DNA from: Desulfamplus sp.
GTDB taxonomy: Bacteria > Desulfobacterota > Desulfobacteria > Desulfobacterales > Desulfobacteraceae
Length of the DNA: 56,483 bases
Direction: 5' to 3'
Assembly: GCA_015232555.1 (NCBI GenBank)
Contig: JADFZJ010000025.1
Location: 1-56,483, forward strand
The notes under the pieces: model-generated
Database searches by the model: none
Seen by the model: the letters and a program-made list of their open reading frames with translations, nothing else
Told to the model about the DNA's origin: nothing
Part shown: piece by piece, positions 15,959 to 24,665 of the stretch
Layout: each line of letters starts with the position of its first letter
How positions within the stretch are numbered: the stretch's first letter is position 1
Made by a program: the position numbers and the translations under genes

Positions 15959-17074
15959 ATGAACACAGAGAATACAAATAACACGGAAAAACAAAGTAAT
16001 AATTTGGTGCCAATACAGGAACAAAACTTTCACGGACGAATATCTTTTGAATCGGACAACGAAAAATGCCTTGACACACTCCAGCTAAACAAGCTGGAGC
16101 AATCATTTAGGGACTGGATTGAAAATGCATCCCGTTCAGATGTACGTTTATCTCGCAGACGTATTTTACTCATTTTTTTACTGATTCGTTATACAGGGGC
16201 AAAACTCAGTGAAGCGTTAAGCCTTGATCCATTAAAAGATATTGATTTTGAAAATCAGTTCTTGCTTTTTGGGCGTTCAAATGGAGAATCAGGAACTTCT
16301 CAACGCAAAGTGCAAATATCTGCCACCCTTTGTAATCAAATCAGGGAGATAGTCATCAGCGACCTTTCGTTAAAAGATGATGTTTCACAGAGTAAGCCCA
16401 ATGTTGACCCTGGATTTGTAAGGCGTAAATTTTATGAACGTGCTGAGGCATGTGGAATACCAAAGCACCTTGGAGCACCAGAAACATTACGAAAATCTCG
16501 TGCTGTTGAACTGATGCAGAACAATATGCCTCTGCCAGCAGTCCAGATGCTTTTAGGACACTCAACCCCCAATCTTACCTCATCCTATGTCTCTTTTTCT
16601 GAAGATGATCTACAGGAGGTTACAAAACTTTTCATGCAAAAGGAGTCCAACCGAAAAACAAGTGCCAGAAACTCTTTTTTTGGAAAAATACAAACAGTTC
16701 AAAAAGGAGATATACAGACACGTGTTGAACTTATAACATTAGGCGGACACCTTATCACTACAATTATAACAAATAGCAGTTTAGATCGGCTTGGTCTGAA
16801 AAAAGGGATGTTGATTACTGCCGAAGTCAAAGCCCCTTACGTAATTCTGCAAAAGACAGACGATGAAATCAGATGCAGTGCGGATAACATCTTCAATGGA
16901 ACTGTAGAAAGCATATCTAAAGGTGAAATCAACACAGAATATATTGTGCGAATTTCAGACGGCACCGAAGTCTGTTCTATCGTAACCAGTGAAAGTTGTC
17001 GGCGTCTCGCTCTTGAAGAGGGAGATGATGTATGGGTACTGTTTAACAGTTTTTCTGTGCTTCTATCTGAATAG
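15959..17074 (+). CDS. TunR-type regulator: integrase-fold DNA binding plus two TOBE domains
   Basis: A 371-residue protein. Residues ~40-225 match the catalytic-domain fold of tyrosine recombinases, ending LLGHSTPNLTSSY. Residues ~237-300 and ~308-371 are two Mop/TOBE domains (NSFFGKIQTVQKGDIQTRVEL; NIFNGTVESISKGEINTEYIV), which bind molybdate or tungstate. This is the architecture of TunR, the tungstate-responsive regulator family of sulfate reducers. The recombinase residues are degenerate: Lys82 replaces the first Arg, Glu175 the His of HxLR, while Arg178, His201 and Tyr210 remain. Recombination is therefore unlikely and DNA binding likely. It is flanked by TauE/SafE genes on both sides. 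The RBS is weak. Confidence 0.85.
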   Translation: MNTENTNNTEKQSNNLVPIQEQNFHGRISFESDNEKCLDTLQLNKLEQSFRDWIENASRSDVRLSRRRILLIFLLIRYTGAKLSEALSLDPLKDIDFENQFLLFGRSNGESGTSQRKVQISATLCNQIREIVISDLSLKDDVSQSKPNVDPGFVRRKFYERAEACGIPKHLGAPETLRKSRAVELMQNNMPLPAVQMLLGHSTPNLTSSYVSFSEDDLQEVTKLFMQKESNRKTSARNSFFGKIQTVQKGDIQTRVELITLGGHLITTIITNSSLDRLGLKKGMLITAEVKAPYVILQKTDDEIRCSADNIFNGTVESISKGEINTEYIVRISDGTEVCSIVTSESCRRLALEEGDDVWVLFNSFSVLLSE

Positions 17075-17100
17075 AATGTAGCCTTTTAGATTTAACCCAA

Positions 17101-17160
17101 ACTGTAGAGACGCACGGCTGTGTGTCTCTACAGTCAATAAAAACGCAAAAAGGCTACACT
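17101..17160. repeat. Dispersed palindrome, copy 2, with conserved tail
   Basis: ACTGTAGAGACGCACGG-type arms close a 34-bp imperfect palindrome (17101-17134), followed by AACGCAAAAAGGCTACACT at 17142-17160. The same tail follows the copy at 37011. Here it lies between the convergent TunR-like and half-TauE genes and may end transcription of both. Confidence 0.85.
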
Positions 17161-17169
17161 TAAAAATAA

Positions 17170-17559
17170 TTAGTAAACGCCCAATAAATTAAGGGCAAGA
17201 AGTAGCAACCCAACGCAGGCAACTCGTTTTACAACCAATGGACTTACACGCTTTGCAATCTGAGGACCTATATAACCTCCAAGAAGTGCTGCTGGAAACA
17301 TGGCAAGAAAAAATATCAGGTCAAAGTTGCCAAATTGATAATGACGCATTGTACTGATGGTTGTGTTGAAAAATATAGCAAGAAGAGAACTTCCTACAAC
17401 AAGATACATTGGAAGACCGAGTGCAACACTCATAAGAGGTACCATAAATGGTCCTCCTCCAAAGCCGAACATTGATGCCATAATTGCTATAAGAAAACCG
17501 CCTAAACACCCTACCCACATATTAACCTGAAATTCCTGACCCCAGAAATTGACTTTCAT
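17170..17559 (-). CDS. Half-size TauE/SafE transporter subunit (C-terminal half)
   Basis: A 129-residue protein with about four helices and one TSUP repeat motif, MFGFGGGPFMVPLM. Full TSUP proteins have two such halves; this one matches a single repeat. AAGGAG precedes its ATG, and it lies 122 bp downstream of a gene whose C-terminus carries the other half, so the transporter is probably assembled from two polypeptides. The intergenic gap, separate RBS and polar tail of the upstream protein argue against a simple frameshift. Expression is likely shared with the gene at 17682. Confidence 0.82.
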   Translation of the reverse strand: MKVNFWGQEFQVNMWVGCLGGFLIAIMASMFGFGGGPFMVPLMSVALGLPMYLVVGSSLLAIFFNTTISTMRHYQFGNFDLIFFLAMFPAALLGGYIGPQIAKRVSPLVVKRVACVGLLLLALNLLGVY

Positions 17560-17681
17560 ATTAAAATTTCTCCTTAAATATCAATTGTTTCTATGATGTT
17601 GTTTTTTTATTCCGCCATCAGCCAGATATCAAATATCAGGCAAATATCAAAGCTGAACACATGTACCAAGTAGAAGTCAGT

Positions 17682-19100
17682 TTATCTGCCCGTAGATGCT
17701 TCCTGAGCACGTTTCTTGAACTCGTTGAGAATTGACTGCTCTTTTTTGTTCTTTGCAATATAACCAGGAGTCGTCTGCCAGAACATCAGAGCTGCAAGCA
17801 CTATGAGTATCCAGCCAAAAGCAAACTTGAACTGGTCGAGTGTAATCATCTCGGTAAGTTTAGGACCGATAAAACCACCGAGCAACATGGCACATCCAAT
17901 ACCAATGCCAAGTTTCCAGCTTATAAATTTAATTTTGGAGTAGTTGAAGATGCCACTGCCTTGAGAAAAGAGAACCGTAGGGGTAACAGTTCCAGCAACA
18001 ATTGTGTGAGGCAGAGCAGGAAAAAGTGAGATAAGAAGCGGATTCATTATAAAACCGCCACCAGCACCCATTAAAACTCCAAATATTGATACCGCAAGAG
18101 TCAAAACAAAAGGATATATAAGATTCATGCTTGTTCCAGCGTTGCTCATGTAAACTGTAGGAGGGCTGATTTTATTTTCAAATGTTGCGGGCTGGCTCTT
18201 TAAATCTTTGGAAGATACAGCCACGATTTTATATTGACCAGGTGAAACCCCTTTACGAACTTTGATCTCTGCTGTGTATGAACCATCTGGAGAGACATTT
18301 ACTTCTGCAGCAATAACATTGCCAATAGTTCTAAAACGGGCTTTAACCAACTGCATGGAGCGTTTTTTGTTCTCTTTTGCATCCATCTGGTCAAGAAGTT
18401 TTCCACGGCTTCCAACAATACTCGCCATCAAGGTCGCCTGATATCTATCAATCTTTGCAACTGCTGGAATACTGTAAGCGACATCTGCACCAAGCTCTTT
18501 GAGAAGTGCGGAGTAACTCCATTTATTCCCCTCTTTTTTGGCTGCATCAATTTTTGGCTGCATCTCTTTTGGAACAAAAATCTTGTAATATGCTGGCATC
18601 TCTTCTGTAATATAAAATATATACGGAATTTTGCCTGTCTCTTTATCTTTTTTGCTGTCAAAGAGATTTGATTTTACCGTGTGCTCTGCTGCCCACACCT
18701 CAAGATAGACAGGCATTCCAGCAGTAGCCTGACCGCTTACCTTAATAGTTCCCCCATTTTCAATTGTGGTTTTATCAATGTTTATTGTGGGTGGGGCTGC
18801 TGTTGCTGCTTTGGCTGCATCTACTGCTTCTGTTATTGCTGATTTAGCTGTATTTATTGCATCTGTTGTTACTGCTTTAGCTGCATCGACTGCTGCTGCG
18901 GTTGCTGCTTTAGCCGCATCTACTGCTGCCGCTGTTGCTGCTTTGGCTGCATCTATTGCTTCTGTTGATGTAGTAGTATCTTTGGACGCAGCCGATGTGT
19001 CAGGCTCTCCCTCTGCCATTGCTGTAAATGGAACTGCTACTGTAAACAGTGCAATGCACGTCATAGTCATAACAATAAACCTTGAAACAATTTTCTTCAT
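17682..19100 (-). CDS. Periplasmic-domain protein with half TauE/SafE transporter
   Basis: A 472-residue fusion. Parts in order: signal peptide (1-29, ending TAMAEGE); an Ala/Thr/Val-rich tract of near-identical units (AAKAATAAAVD, about 45-105), probably a helical stalk; a beta-rich region (~105-320) with Ig-like features (IENGGTIKVSGQATAGMPVYL, and GSYTAEIKVRKG); then four helices with the TSUP motif VLMGAGGGFIMNPLL and a basic C-terminal tail. The membrane half pairs with the protein at 17170. A periplasmic module could capture or gate the anion. The ATG follows TAGGAG. The repeat tract also opens a long antisense frame, which is a shadow. Confidence 0.85.
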   Translation of the reverse strand: MKKIVSRFIVMTMTCIALFTVAVPFTAMAEGEPDTSAASKDTTTSTEAIDAAKAATAAAVDAAKAATAAAVDAAKAVTTDAINTAKSAITEAVDAAKAATAAPPTINIDKTTIENGGTIKVSGQATAGMPVYLEVWAAEHTVKSNLFDSKKDKETGKIPYIFYITEEMPAYYKIFVPKEMQPKIDAAKKEGNKWSYSALLKELGADVAYSIPAVAKIDRYQATLMASIVGSRGKLLDQMDAKENKKRSMQLVKARFRTIGNVIAAEVNVSPDGSYTAEIKVRKGVSPGQYKIVAVSSKDLKSQPATFENKISPPTVYMSNAGTSMNLIYPFVLTLAVSIFGVLMGAGGGFIMNPLLISLFPALPHTIVAGTVTPTVLFSQGSGIFNYSKIKFISWKLGIGIGCAMLLGGFIGPKLTEMITLDQFKFAFGWILIVLAALMFWQTTPGYIAKNKKEQSILNEFKKRAQEASTGR

Positions 19101-19208
19101 ACTTTTCTCCTAAGGAATAGATACTTTAAATTAAAATGTTAGTTTTGATTATAGGTTGAAAAACTTATAAATTTAAATCTAATAAATCTTATTGCTTAAA
19201 TCTTAAAT

Positions 19209-19418
19209 CTACTTAATAAGCCTCAGGCAGTCCTGTGGAAGCCTGTAAGTTCCCAGACCTTGAAGGCTGACCTCAATCAGTGCATCAGGGTCATTAATTG
19301 TTGTATCAGGGTCTGTAATCATTCCATGAACCCCAATAAACTCATCCATGTATGGTTCCCACGCCTCATCTTTTGATTTTTGAAAAACTTCTATTTTTTG
19401 ACCTTTGCGAAACTCCAT
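19209..19418 (-). CDS. Small conserved-looking hypothetical protein
   Basis: A 69-residue acidic soluble protein (MEFRKGQKIEVFQKSK...). It begins like a small SH3-type or Tudor-like beta barrel (KGQKIEVF ... GVHGMITDPD ... IEVSLQGLGTYRLPQDCLRLI). No family is recognised. AGAGAGGTGAGAG precedes the ATG. It lies 3' of the FAD oxidoreductase gene and 5' of the split TauE genes on the same strand, so it may be cotranscribed with either. Confidence 0.6.
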   Translation of the reverse strand: MEFRKGQKIEVFQKSKDEAWEPYMDEFIGVHGMITDPDTTINDPDALIEVSLQGLGTYRLPQDCLRLIK

Positions 19419-19508
19419 CTCTCACCTCTCTTTATTATTAGTGTTTAAGCATTTATTGGCTTTTAAACTTTTTTTGAAGTGCTTAATGACGTTTAAATAT
19501 CTTTAAAA

Positions 19509-21773
19509 TCAAATTGGGAAACTCTGTTTGCGTAAGCAATTCCCGCACAATCTTCTTTTTTGCTGATGCACTTTTGCCACATTTGCAGTCTTGTGTTGAA
19601 CATAATCCAAATATTTTGCAGATCCCAAAACAGCGTTGCACGATTCACAGTATAAGAGCTTCTGACGGTTAAGTATGGTTCCGCACAACTTCAAAAGCCT
19701 CTCTCCATTTTTCTCTTCAATCACAATTGCCTCATTGGGACAGTTGGCAGCACAGGCTCCACAGGTTATGCAGGTTTCAGAAGTTTTCCTGAAATCGGTA
19801 TCTACAGGATGGTCAAAGTCCATATAACCAAATTGTAGAGCTCCAATGCCCATTTTGTCCCTGCATACATCAATACATTTGCCACATCTTCGGCATATAT
19901 CGCACCTTAAACATCTTCTTGCCTCATCTCTTACCATATTTTCGGTATAACCAAGCTCTGCCTGTTGAAATGTGATGCGTCTGCGGTCAATATTGAGCAT
20001 GTCCATTTTCGGACGTTTGAGTACCATTTTAGTGCTGGCTGACATTGTAATCGGATTTTCACGGCGGTATCTAACAGGCACTTTTGGAATCCTTGGCTGT
20101 GGAATATGGTTAAAATACCTGTCAATAGCTTCGGCTGCCCGCTTCCCACCACCGATTGCCTCAATTACAGTGGCAGGTCCAGTTACAGCATCGCCAGCAG
20201 CAAAGACACCATGTTCAGAGGTCTCCATGCAGGTGTGCCTGACTTCAATGGTTCCTCTTCTTGTCCACTTGATTCCAGTAAATACCTCCATTCCAGCAAT
20301 ATCGACAAACTGCCCGATTGCACTGATAATAGCATCAGCCTCAATCGTATAGTCACTTCCATCTACTGGAACAGGGTAAAGTCTGTCGCCGTTCTCTTTT
20401 TTTATAAGCTCTGCTCTAAGACAGTTAAGACCAGTTACTTTTTTCCCATCTCCTTCAATTGCTGTAGGAATTGTCAAGAATGAGAAGTTTACACCCTCTT
20501 CCTCTGCCTGTTCAACCTCCTCTATATCAGCAGGCATTTCAGAACGGGTTCTTCTGTAGGCAAGAGTTACGGATTCGGCACCAAGTCGAAGGCTTGTTCG
20601 TGCAGCATCAATAGCGACATTTCCGCCTCCGATAATTACTACCCTTTTTCCCGGAACTCGTCTGTTACCAAGAGCCACCCTTTTTAAAAACTCAACAGAA
20701 TCAATAACACCAGTTCCTGCTCCAATCAAATCTGAATCAACACGTTTATCCTCTTCATGATATGTTGAAACCATAACATCTTTTCCTGATGCCATTGAAT
20801 CAACACTAATTTTTCCTGAATAGAAATCTTCCCCTTTTACTCCAAGTTTGTGTGATTTATGTGCACCAATGGCAAGAAAAAAGGCTTCAAAACCCTCTTT
20901 TTTCAAAGAGTCAAGAGTAACATCTCTTCCAAAACGTGTGTTGTAACAAAATTCAACCCCAAGAGCTTCAATCATTGCCACCTCTCTGTCAATAACCTCA
21001 CGAGGCAGACGGTATCTTGGTATTCCCACCATCAGCATTCCGCCAGCAACAGGCAGAGATTCAATTACTCTCACCTGATAGCCCATCAAAGCAAGATAGT
21101 AAGATGCAGATAATCCAGCAGGTCCAGCACCAATTATACAGACCTTTTTTCCGTTCAAAGGTTTTTGCGGAGGATTGAGATAATGACCAAGAGACATTGC
21201 ACGTTCAGCAGCAAATGCTTTGAGAAATTTAATTGAGACAGGAGTATCAATTCTTGCTCTCACACACATCATCTCACATGGTCGGGTGCAAACTAAACCA
21301 CACACCCATGGAAGAGGATTATCACGGCGGATAACCTCAATTGCCTCAGCATCTTTGCCTTCACCAATCAAGCTAAGGTAAGTAGGAATATCAATTCCAG
21401 CGGGACACGCCATCTGACAGGGAGACGGTGTAAGTCTGATGCAGTCCATTGATGCACAGTTGCCTGTCTCAAGGTGGCTTTGAAAGGTTTCCCGCTCTCT
21501 GGTTAATACAGATTTCAGATATATGCCTATCTCTGAATCCTTATTATCTGAAACACTTTTTTCTAAAATACTATTGTTTTGGAAATACTCTTCAACAAGC
21601 TCCTCAACAGCGTGAAGATGGTCTTTGCCCGCATGTCCGTTTGATATCTCTTCAACGAGCCTTAGAATCTGCTCTGAAATACGCCTGATCCTCGGCTCTT
21701 TGATTTTTCCTGAATCAAGCTGGTCAGACAGGTATAATATTGTTGAATGAACAGGACAGAGTGGTTTATCCAT
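19509..21773 (-). CDS. FAD/Fe-S NAD(P)H oxidoreductase, glutamate synthase small-subunit type
   Basis: A 754-residue protein. Residues ~1-110 are helical and unassigned. A GltD-type N-terminal Fe-S region follows (SPCQMACPAGIDIPTY, VCGLVCTRPCEMMC), then FAD-binding CIIGAGPAGLSA, a second Rossmann site VVIIGGGNVAIDAAR for NAD(P)H, and the closing FAD motif GVFAAGDAV. The C-terminal part has two [4Fe-4S] motifs (CRRCGKCIDVC; CITCGACAANCP) and two CxxC pairs. It would pass electrons between NAD(P)H and a Fe-S partner. The adjacent DmsB-like gene, 14 bp away, is that partner in all likelihood. Similar pairs serve aldehyde:ferredoxin oxidoreductases and other Mo/W enzymes. Confidence 0.88.
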   Translation of the reverse strand: MDKPLCPVHSTILYLSDQLDSGKIKEPRIRRISEQILRLVEEISNGHAGKDHLHAVEELVEEYFQNNSILEKSVSDNKDSEIGIYLKSVLTRERETFQSHLETGNCASMDCIRLTPSPCQMACPAGIDIPTYLSLIGEGKDAEAIEVIRRDNPLPWVCGLVCTRPCEMMCVRARIDTPVSIKFLKAFAAERAMSLGHYLNPPQKPLNGKKVCIIGAGPAGLSASYYLALMGYQVRVIESLPVAGGMLMVGIPRYRLPREVIDREVAMIEALGVEFCYNTRFGRDVTLDSLKKEGFEAFFLAIGAHKSHKLGVKGEDFYSGKISVDSMASGKDVMVSTYHEEDKRVDSDLIGAGTGVIDSVEFLKRVALGNRRVPGKRVVIIGGGNVAIDAARTSLRLGAESVTLAYRRTRSEMPADIEEVEQAEEEGVNFSFLTIPTAIEGDGKKVTGLNCLRAELIKKENGDRLYPVPVDGSDYTIEADAIISAIGQFVDIAGMEVFTGIKWTRRGTIEVRHTCMETSEHGVFAAGDAVTGPATVIEAIGGGKRAAEAIDRYFNHIPQPRIPKVPVRYRRENPITMSASTKMVLKRPKMDMLNIDRRRITFQQAELGYTENMVRDEARRCLRCDICRRCGKCIDVCRDKMGIGALQFGYMDFDHPVDTDFRKTSETCITCGACAANCPNEAIVIEEKNGERLLKLCGTILNRQKLLYCESCNAVLGSAKYLDYVQHKTANVAKVHQQKRRLCGNCLRKQSFPI

Positions 21774-21787
21774 GCAGCCTCCTTTAT

Positions 21788-22303
21788 TTAAAATGCAGAA
21801 TTGGGAAGATATGCAACATGAAGTGCATGACGTTCTCTCTTTACATGGGTCAGATCGTTAACCTTGCCAAATTTGAGGCATCCTGTTGTGCAGGTGGTGA
21901 CACAGGCTGGTTTAAGACCACTATCAATACGATCCATACAGTAGTCGCACTTTTCAACTTTACCTGTCTCTTGATTCCATTGAGGTGCACCCCATGGACA
22001 GGCAGATATACAGGCTTTGCAGCCTACACAAAGATTTTTGTCAATAAAGACAATTCCATCACTGTGCCTCTGCTGCATGGCTCCAGTGGGACAGGCAGAG
22101 ACACACCACGGATTTTCGCAATGAAAACATGACATAAAAATAAATGATGAACGAGGCAGACCATCGATCATCTTTGGACCTACCTGAACAATCTGACACG
22201 GCTTTGGTCCTTGAGGAAGCTCTTTATTTGATTTGCACTGAACCTCACAAGTATGACATCCAATGCACCTTCTTACATCTTGAAATAGATAGTATTTGCT
22301 CAT
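21788..22303 (-). CDS. Four-cluster ferredoxin-type electron-transfer subunit
   Basis: A 171-residue protein of the DmsB/HybA/AorA type with four Cys groups (CIGCHTCEVQC; CFHCENPWCVSACP; CVGCKACISACP; CDYCMDRI ... CVTTC), enough for four [4Fe-4S] clusters. No signal peptide, so cytoplasmic. Such subunits normally bind a molybdopterin or tungstopterin catalytic subunit; none is next to it. The nearest candidate in the window is the enzyme at 3948. It is the first gene of a two-gene unit with the FAD protein and lies behind the sigma54 promoter at 22371-22386. GGAGG precedes its ATG. Confidence 0.9.
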   Translation of the reverse strand: MSKYYLFQDVRRCIGCHTCEVQCKSNKELPQGPKPCQIVQVGPKMIDGLPRSSFIFMSCFHCENPWCVSACPTGAMQQRHSDGIVFIDKNLCVGCKACISACPWGAPQWNQETGKVEKCDYCMDRIDSGLKPACVTTCTTGCLKFGKVNDLTHVKRERHALHVAYLPNSAF

Positions 22304-22370
22304 TTAATCCTCCGTCAGCAGGAATCTTCCTACAGGTTACAACGCATTGATATTTTGAAATGTGGCAAAC

Positions 22371-22386
22371 AGCAATTCTTATGCCA
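22371..22386 (-). promoter_or_regulatory. Sigma54 (-24/-12) promoter
   Basis: On the minus strand the sequence TGGCATAAGAATTGCT matches the consensus TGGCAY-N5-TTGCW exactly, with GG and GC 10 nt apart. Transcription would begin about 12 nt downstream, giving a leader of roughly 55 nt before the Fe-S gene at 22303. A scan by eye of the other intergenic regions found no equally good site. Confidence 0.8.
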
Positions 22387-22475
22387 TCTAAAAATTGCAT
22401 AAAAAAAGCCTCTTTGTTAGCGTAAAATCGTAGTTTTATCTAACAGCAAAGCCTAATATTTGACGCAATAAAAAA

Positions 22476-22502
22476 GATGCACAGCAATATTTTTATTGCA
22501 TC
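22476..22502 (-). terminator. Rho-independent terminator of the receiver/CheW fusion gene
   Basis: On the minus strand GATGCA and TGCATC close a stem containing an inner GCAATA/TATTGC pair, followed by TTTTTT. It lies 19 bp after the stop at 22521. The nested repeats could also be part of an upstream activator site for the sigma54 promoter. Confidence 0.7.
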
Positions 22503-22520
22503 ATAGTTTAAAAAGAGCTG

Positions 22521-24665
22521 TCAGTGCATTTTTTTTATTGCACAAGTTTCACACCATTCAACAGCCAACGCCTTCTCAACATCAAGCAGAATCCTTACTC
22601 TCTCACCAGCCTTTGCCATTCCAATAACTGCCTCTGTATCTAAAGATGCTCCAAATTTTGGGTTTGAGTCAATATCATCACTTTTAACATTAATAACTTC
22701 AGAGACAGAATCAACGACTACACCGATATGGACATTGTGGCTGTTGCGTTCCGATGGCACTTCAACAACAAGAATACAGGTTTTGTCAGTGTATTCAACA
22801 CTCTCCATGCCAAATTTTATGCGAAGGTCCATTACAGGAATCACCTTACCCCTTAAATTTATAACGCCTTTGACATATTTAGGTGTTCTGGGTACGTGAG
22901 TAATTGCTGCCATGCCAATAATTTCTTTCACATTTCTAATACTTATCCCATACTCCTCAGATGCAAGACAAAAAGTGAGATATTTACCCCCTTGAGCTAC
23001 AACTGACTCACCATCAACTCGCTCAGGCTTAACCTCTTCAGAATTAACATTGCTGGTATTGACAGACTCTGTAGTTATCTGTGCGGCATCGACAGACTCC
23101 GTAGTTATCTGTGTGGCATCTGTGATATTATCAAACTGGGCAAATGCTCTGTTTAAAATTTTCAATATATCTTCCTCTGAAGAGTGAAGAACAGAGGGTT
23201 TGTAATCAGCAAGCCCCATATCACAGGAGTTATCGGCAAACCTTAAATCTACAAATTCGTCAATATTTACAGCACTTCCTATTCCCATCTCTTTGACCAT
23301 ATATTGCTGCATAGTATCAAGATCAGCTACCACAGGATATAGATCATCTGTGGTTATACCGTTGGGAGCTGTCAGAACTTTTTTTAATATGGGAGCTGTC
23401 AGACCAACTGTTCGATCAGGATCAAGAAATTGAACAGCTATCTGTGCTGCATCATCAGGGTTATCCGCAATAAATTTACCTGCTTTAACCAGCAAGCGGG
23501 TTAATTCAAACATAGCATCTGTGTATTTATCTATAAAATCTTTCTGCATCACAACCGCACAGCAAGGATGATTTTCCCATAATTCGCCAGAAAGAAACTG
23601 ACAATCTGCAATACCAGATTGAACTGCCAAACTTCCAATTGGTTCTGCAACCATAAAGCCACTGTAATGTGAGTTTTTATTAATAAATTCAGGCATATTT
23701 AAAGGTGGAGTAACTTCAAATTCCATATCATATTGCTCGCCCTTGCTCATTGAGGGGTTAAGACCTGCCCTGCTTAAAAAAAGGTGAGAGAGTATATGAT
23801 GAACAGACATTTTATGGGGAATCAGAAAAGAGCTGTTTCTAAAAAAAGCCTGCAATGGAGTATCTTCTTTATGTTTATCATTATCTTTGCGTGTATCAGC
23901 TTTTGTATTGATATTGTCTTTTGAACGTGTATTATCTTTTTTCTGGGTTGTCCTGACAAAAATACTGCCGTTTTTGTGGCTCAACATTACAAGTTTAATC
24001 GCTGTTCCAACACTGTAAAGGTCTAATGCAAGCGGTGCAAGAATGCAGGCTCCATCCACAACACCCTGCTCAAGTGCTCTTGCAACAGGATTCCATCCCT
24101 GCATACAGACAAGCTCAAGTTCAAAATGGTTAGCCGTAAGCTCCTCTTTGTCTATAAGATGTTTTAAAACGCCCATCACTAAATGGTCAGTAATCTGAAT
24201 ATGGGCAATTTTAATACGAACCTTTCCTGATGGTGCGATTCTCGGAATTGACTCTATCTCTTTAAACTCATCTGCACTGATACCAAATGCTTGATTAAGA
24301 GTGGATTTAAGCTCATCATCAGCAAACGGTTTTACAAGGAATCCTGTAACACCCGCATCAACTGCCTGCTTTTCATGTCTTTTATCTGCCTGACCCGTTG
24401 CCATTATGAATGGAATAGTATTAAATTTATTACTTGCCCTTACCCAGATTAAAAGCTCAAGTCCGCCTTTTTTAGGCATGTTCCAGTCGCTTATAATTAG
24501 ATGGATACCCTGCTCTTTCTGAAGTATATGGATAGCTTCATCTCCATTAGCAGCCTGCACAATATCTGTATATCCAATTTTTTTTAGTGTATGAATTTCA
24601 ATTTGACGCATGGTACGGTCATCTTCTACCAGAAGAATTTTCAAATTTTTAGGAATACCAGACAT
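22521..24665 (-). CDS. Receiver - NasS/NrtA-like ligand domain - CheW fusion
   Basis: A 714-residue soluble protein. Residues 8-125 are a receiver (Asp60 in IISDWNMP, Lys112 in VKPF). Residues ~148-470 resemble the NrtA/NasS/NMT1 solute-binding family: CMQGWNPVARALEQGVVDGA, ILAPLALDLY, GFMVAEPIGSLAV, ELWENHPCCAVV. There is no signal peptide, so like NasS this domain would sense a ligand in the cytoplasm. Residues 562-705 form a CheW domain (VINLRGKVIPVMDLR). A charged insert (241-270) and a linker with two copies of AQITTESV separate the modules. AAAGGAG precedes the ATG. It probably couples a cytoplasmic metabolite to the neighbouring CheA. Confidence 0.85.
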   Translation of the reverse strand: MSGIPKNLKILLVEDDRTMRQIEIHTLKKIGYTDIVQAANGDEAIHILQKEQGIHLIISDWNMPKKGGLELLIWVRASNKFNTIPFIMATGQADKRHEKQAVDAGVTGFLVKPFADDELKSTLNQAFGISADEFKEIESIPRIAPSGKVRIKIAHIQITDHLVMGVLKHLIDKEELTANHFELELVCMQGWNPVARALEQGVVDGACILAPLALDLYSVGTAIKLVMLSHKNGSIFVRTTQKKDNTRSKDNINTKADTRKDNDKHKEDTPLQAFFRNSSFLIPHKMSVHHILSHLFLSRAGLNPSMSKGEQYDMEFEVTPPLNMPEFINKNSHYSGFMVAEPIGSLAVQSGIADCQFLSGELWENHPCCAVVMQKDFIDKYTDAMFELTRLLVKAGKFIADNPDDAAQIAVQFLDPDRTVGLTAPILKKVLTAPNGITTDDLYPVVADLDTMQQYMVKEMGIGSAVNIDEFVDLRFADNSCDMGLADYKPSVLHSSEEDILKILNRAFAQFDNITDATQITTESVDAAQITTESVNTSNVNSEEVKPERVDGESVVAQGGKYLTFCLASEEYGISIRNVKEIIGMAAITHVPRTPKYVKGVINLRGKVIPVMDLRIKFGMESVEYTDKTCILVVEVPSERNSHNVHIGVVVDSVSEVINVKSDDIDSNPKFGASLDTEAVIGMAKAGERVRILLDVEKALAVEWCETCAIKKMH

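Noticed and set aside
15959-17074. Phage integrase marking an integrated element
   Set aside because: Two TOBE domains follow the integrase-like part, catalytic Arg and His positions are changed, and no attachment sites, tRNA or phage genes are nearby; a TunR-type regulator explains it better.
17170-19100. Frameshifted single TauE/SafE gene
   Set aside because: There is 122 bp between the frames, a separate good RBS for the second gene, and a polar tail on the first protein, so two genes are more likely; checking reads is still worthwhile.
18766-19113. Antisense Ala/Val-rich ORF of 115 codons
   Set aside because: It is the complement of the Ala-rich repeat tract of the TauE fusion gene, whose repeats keep several frames open.
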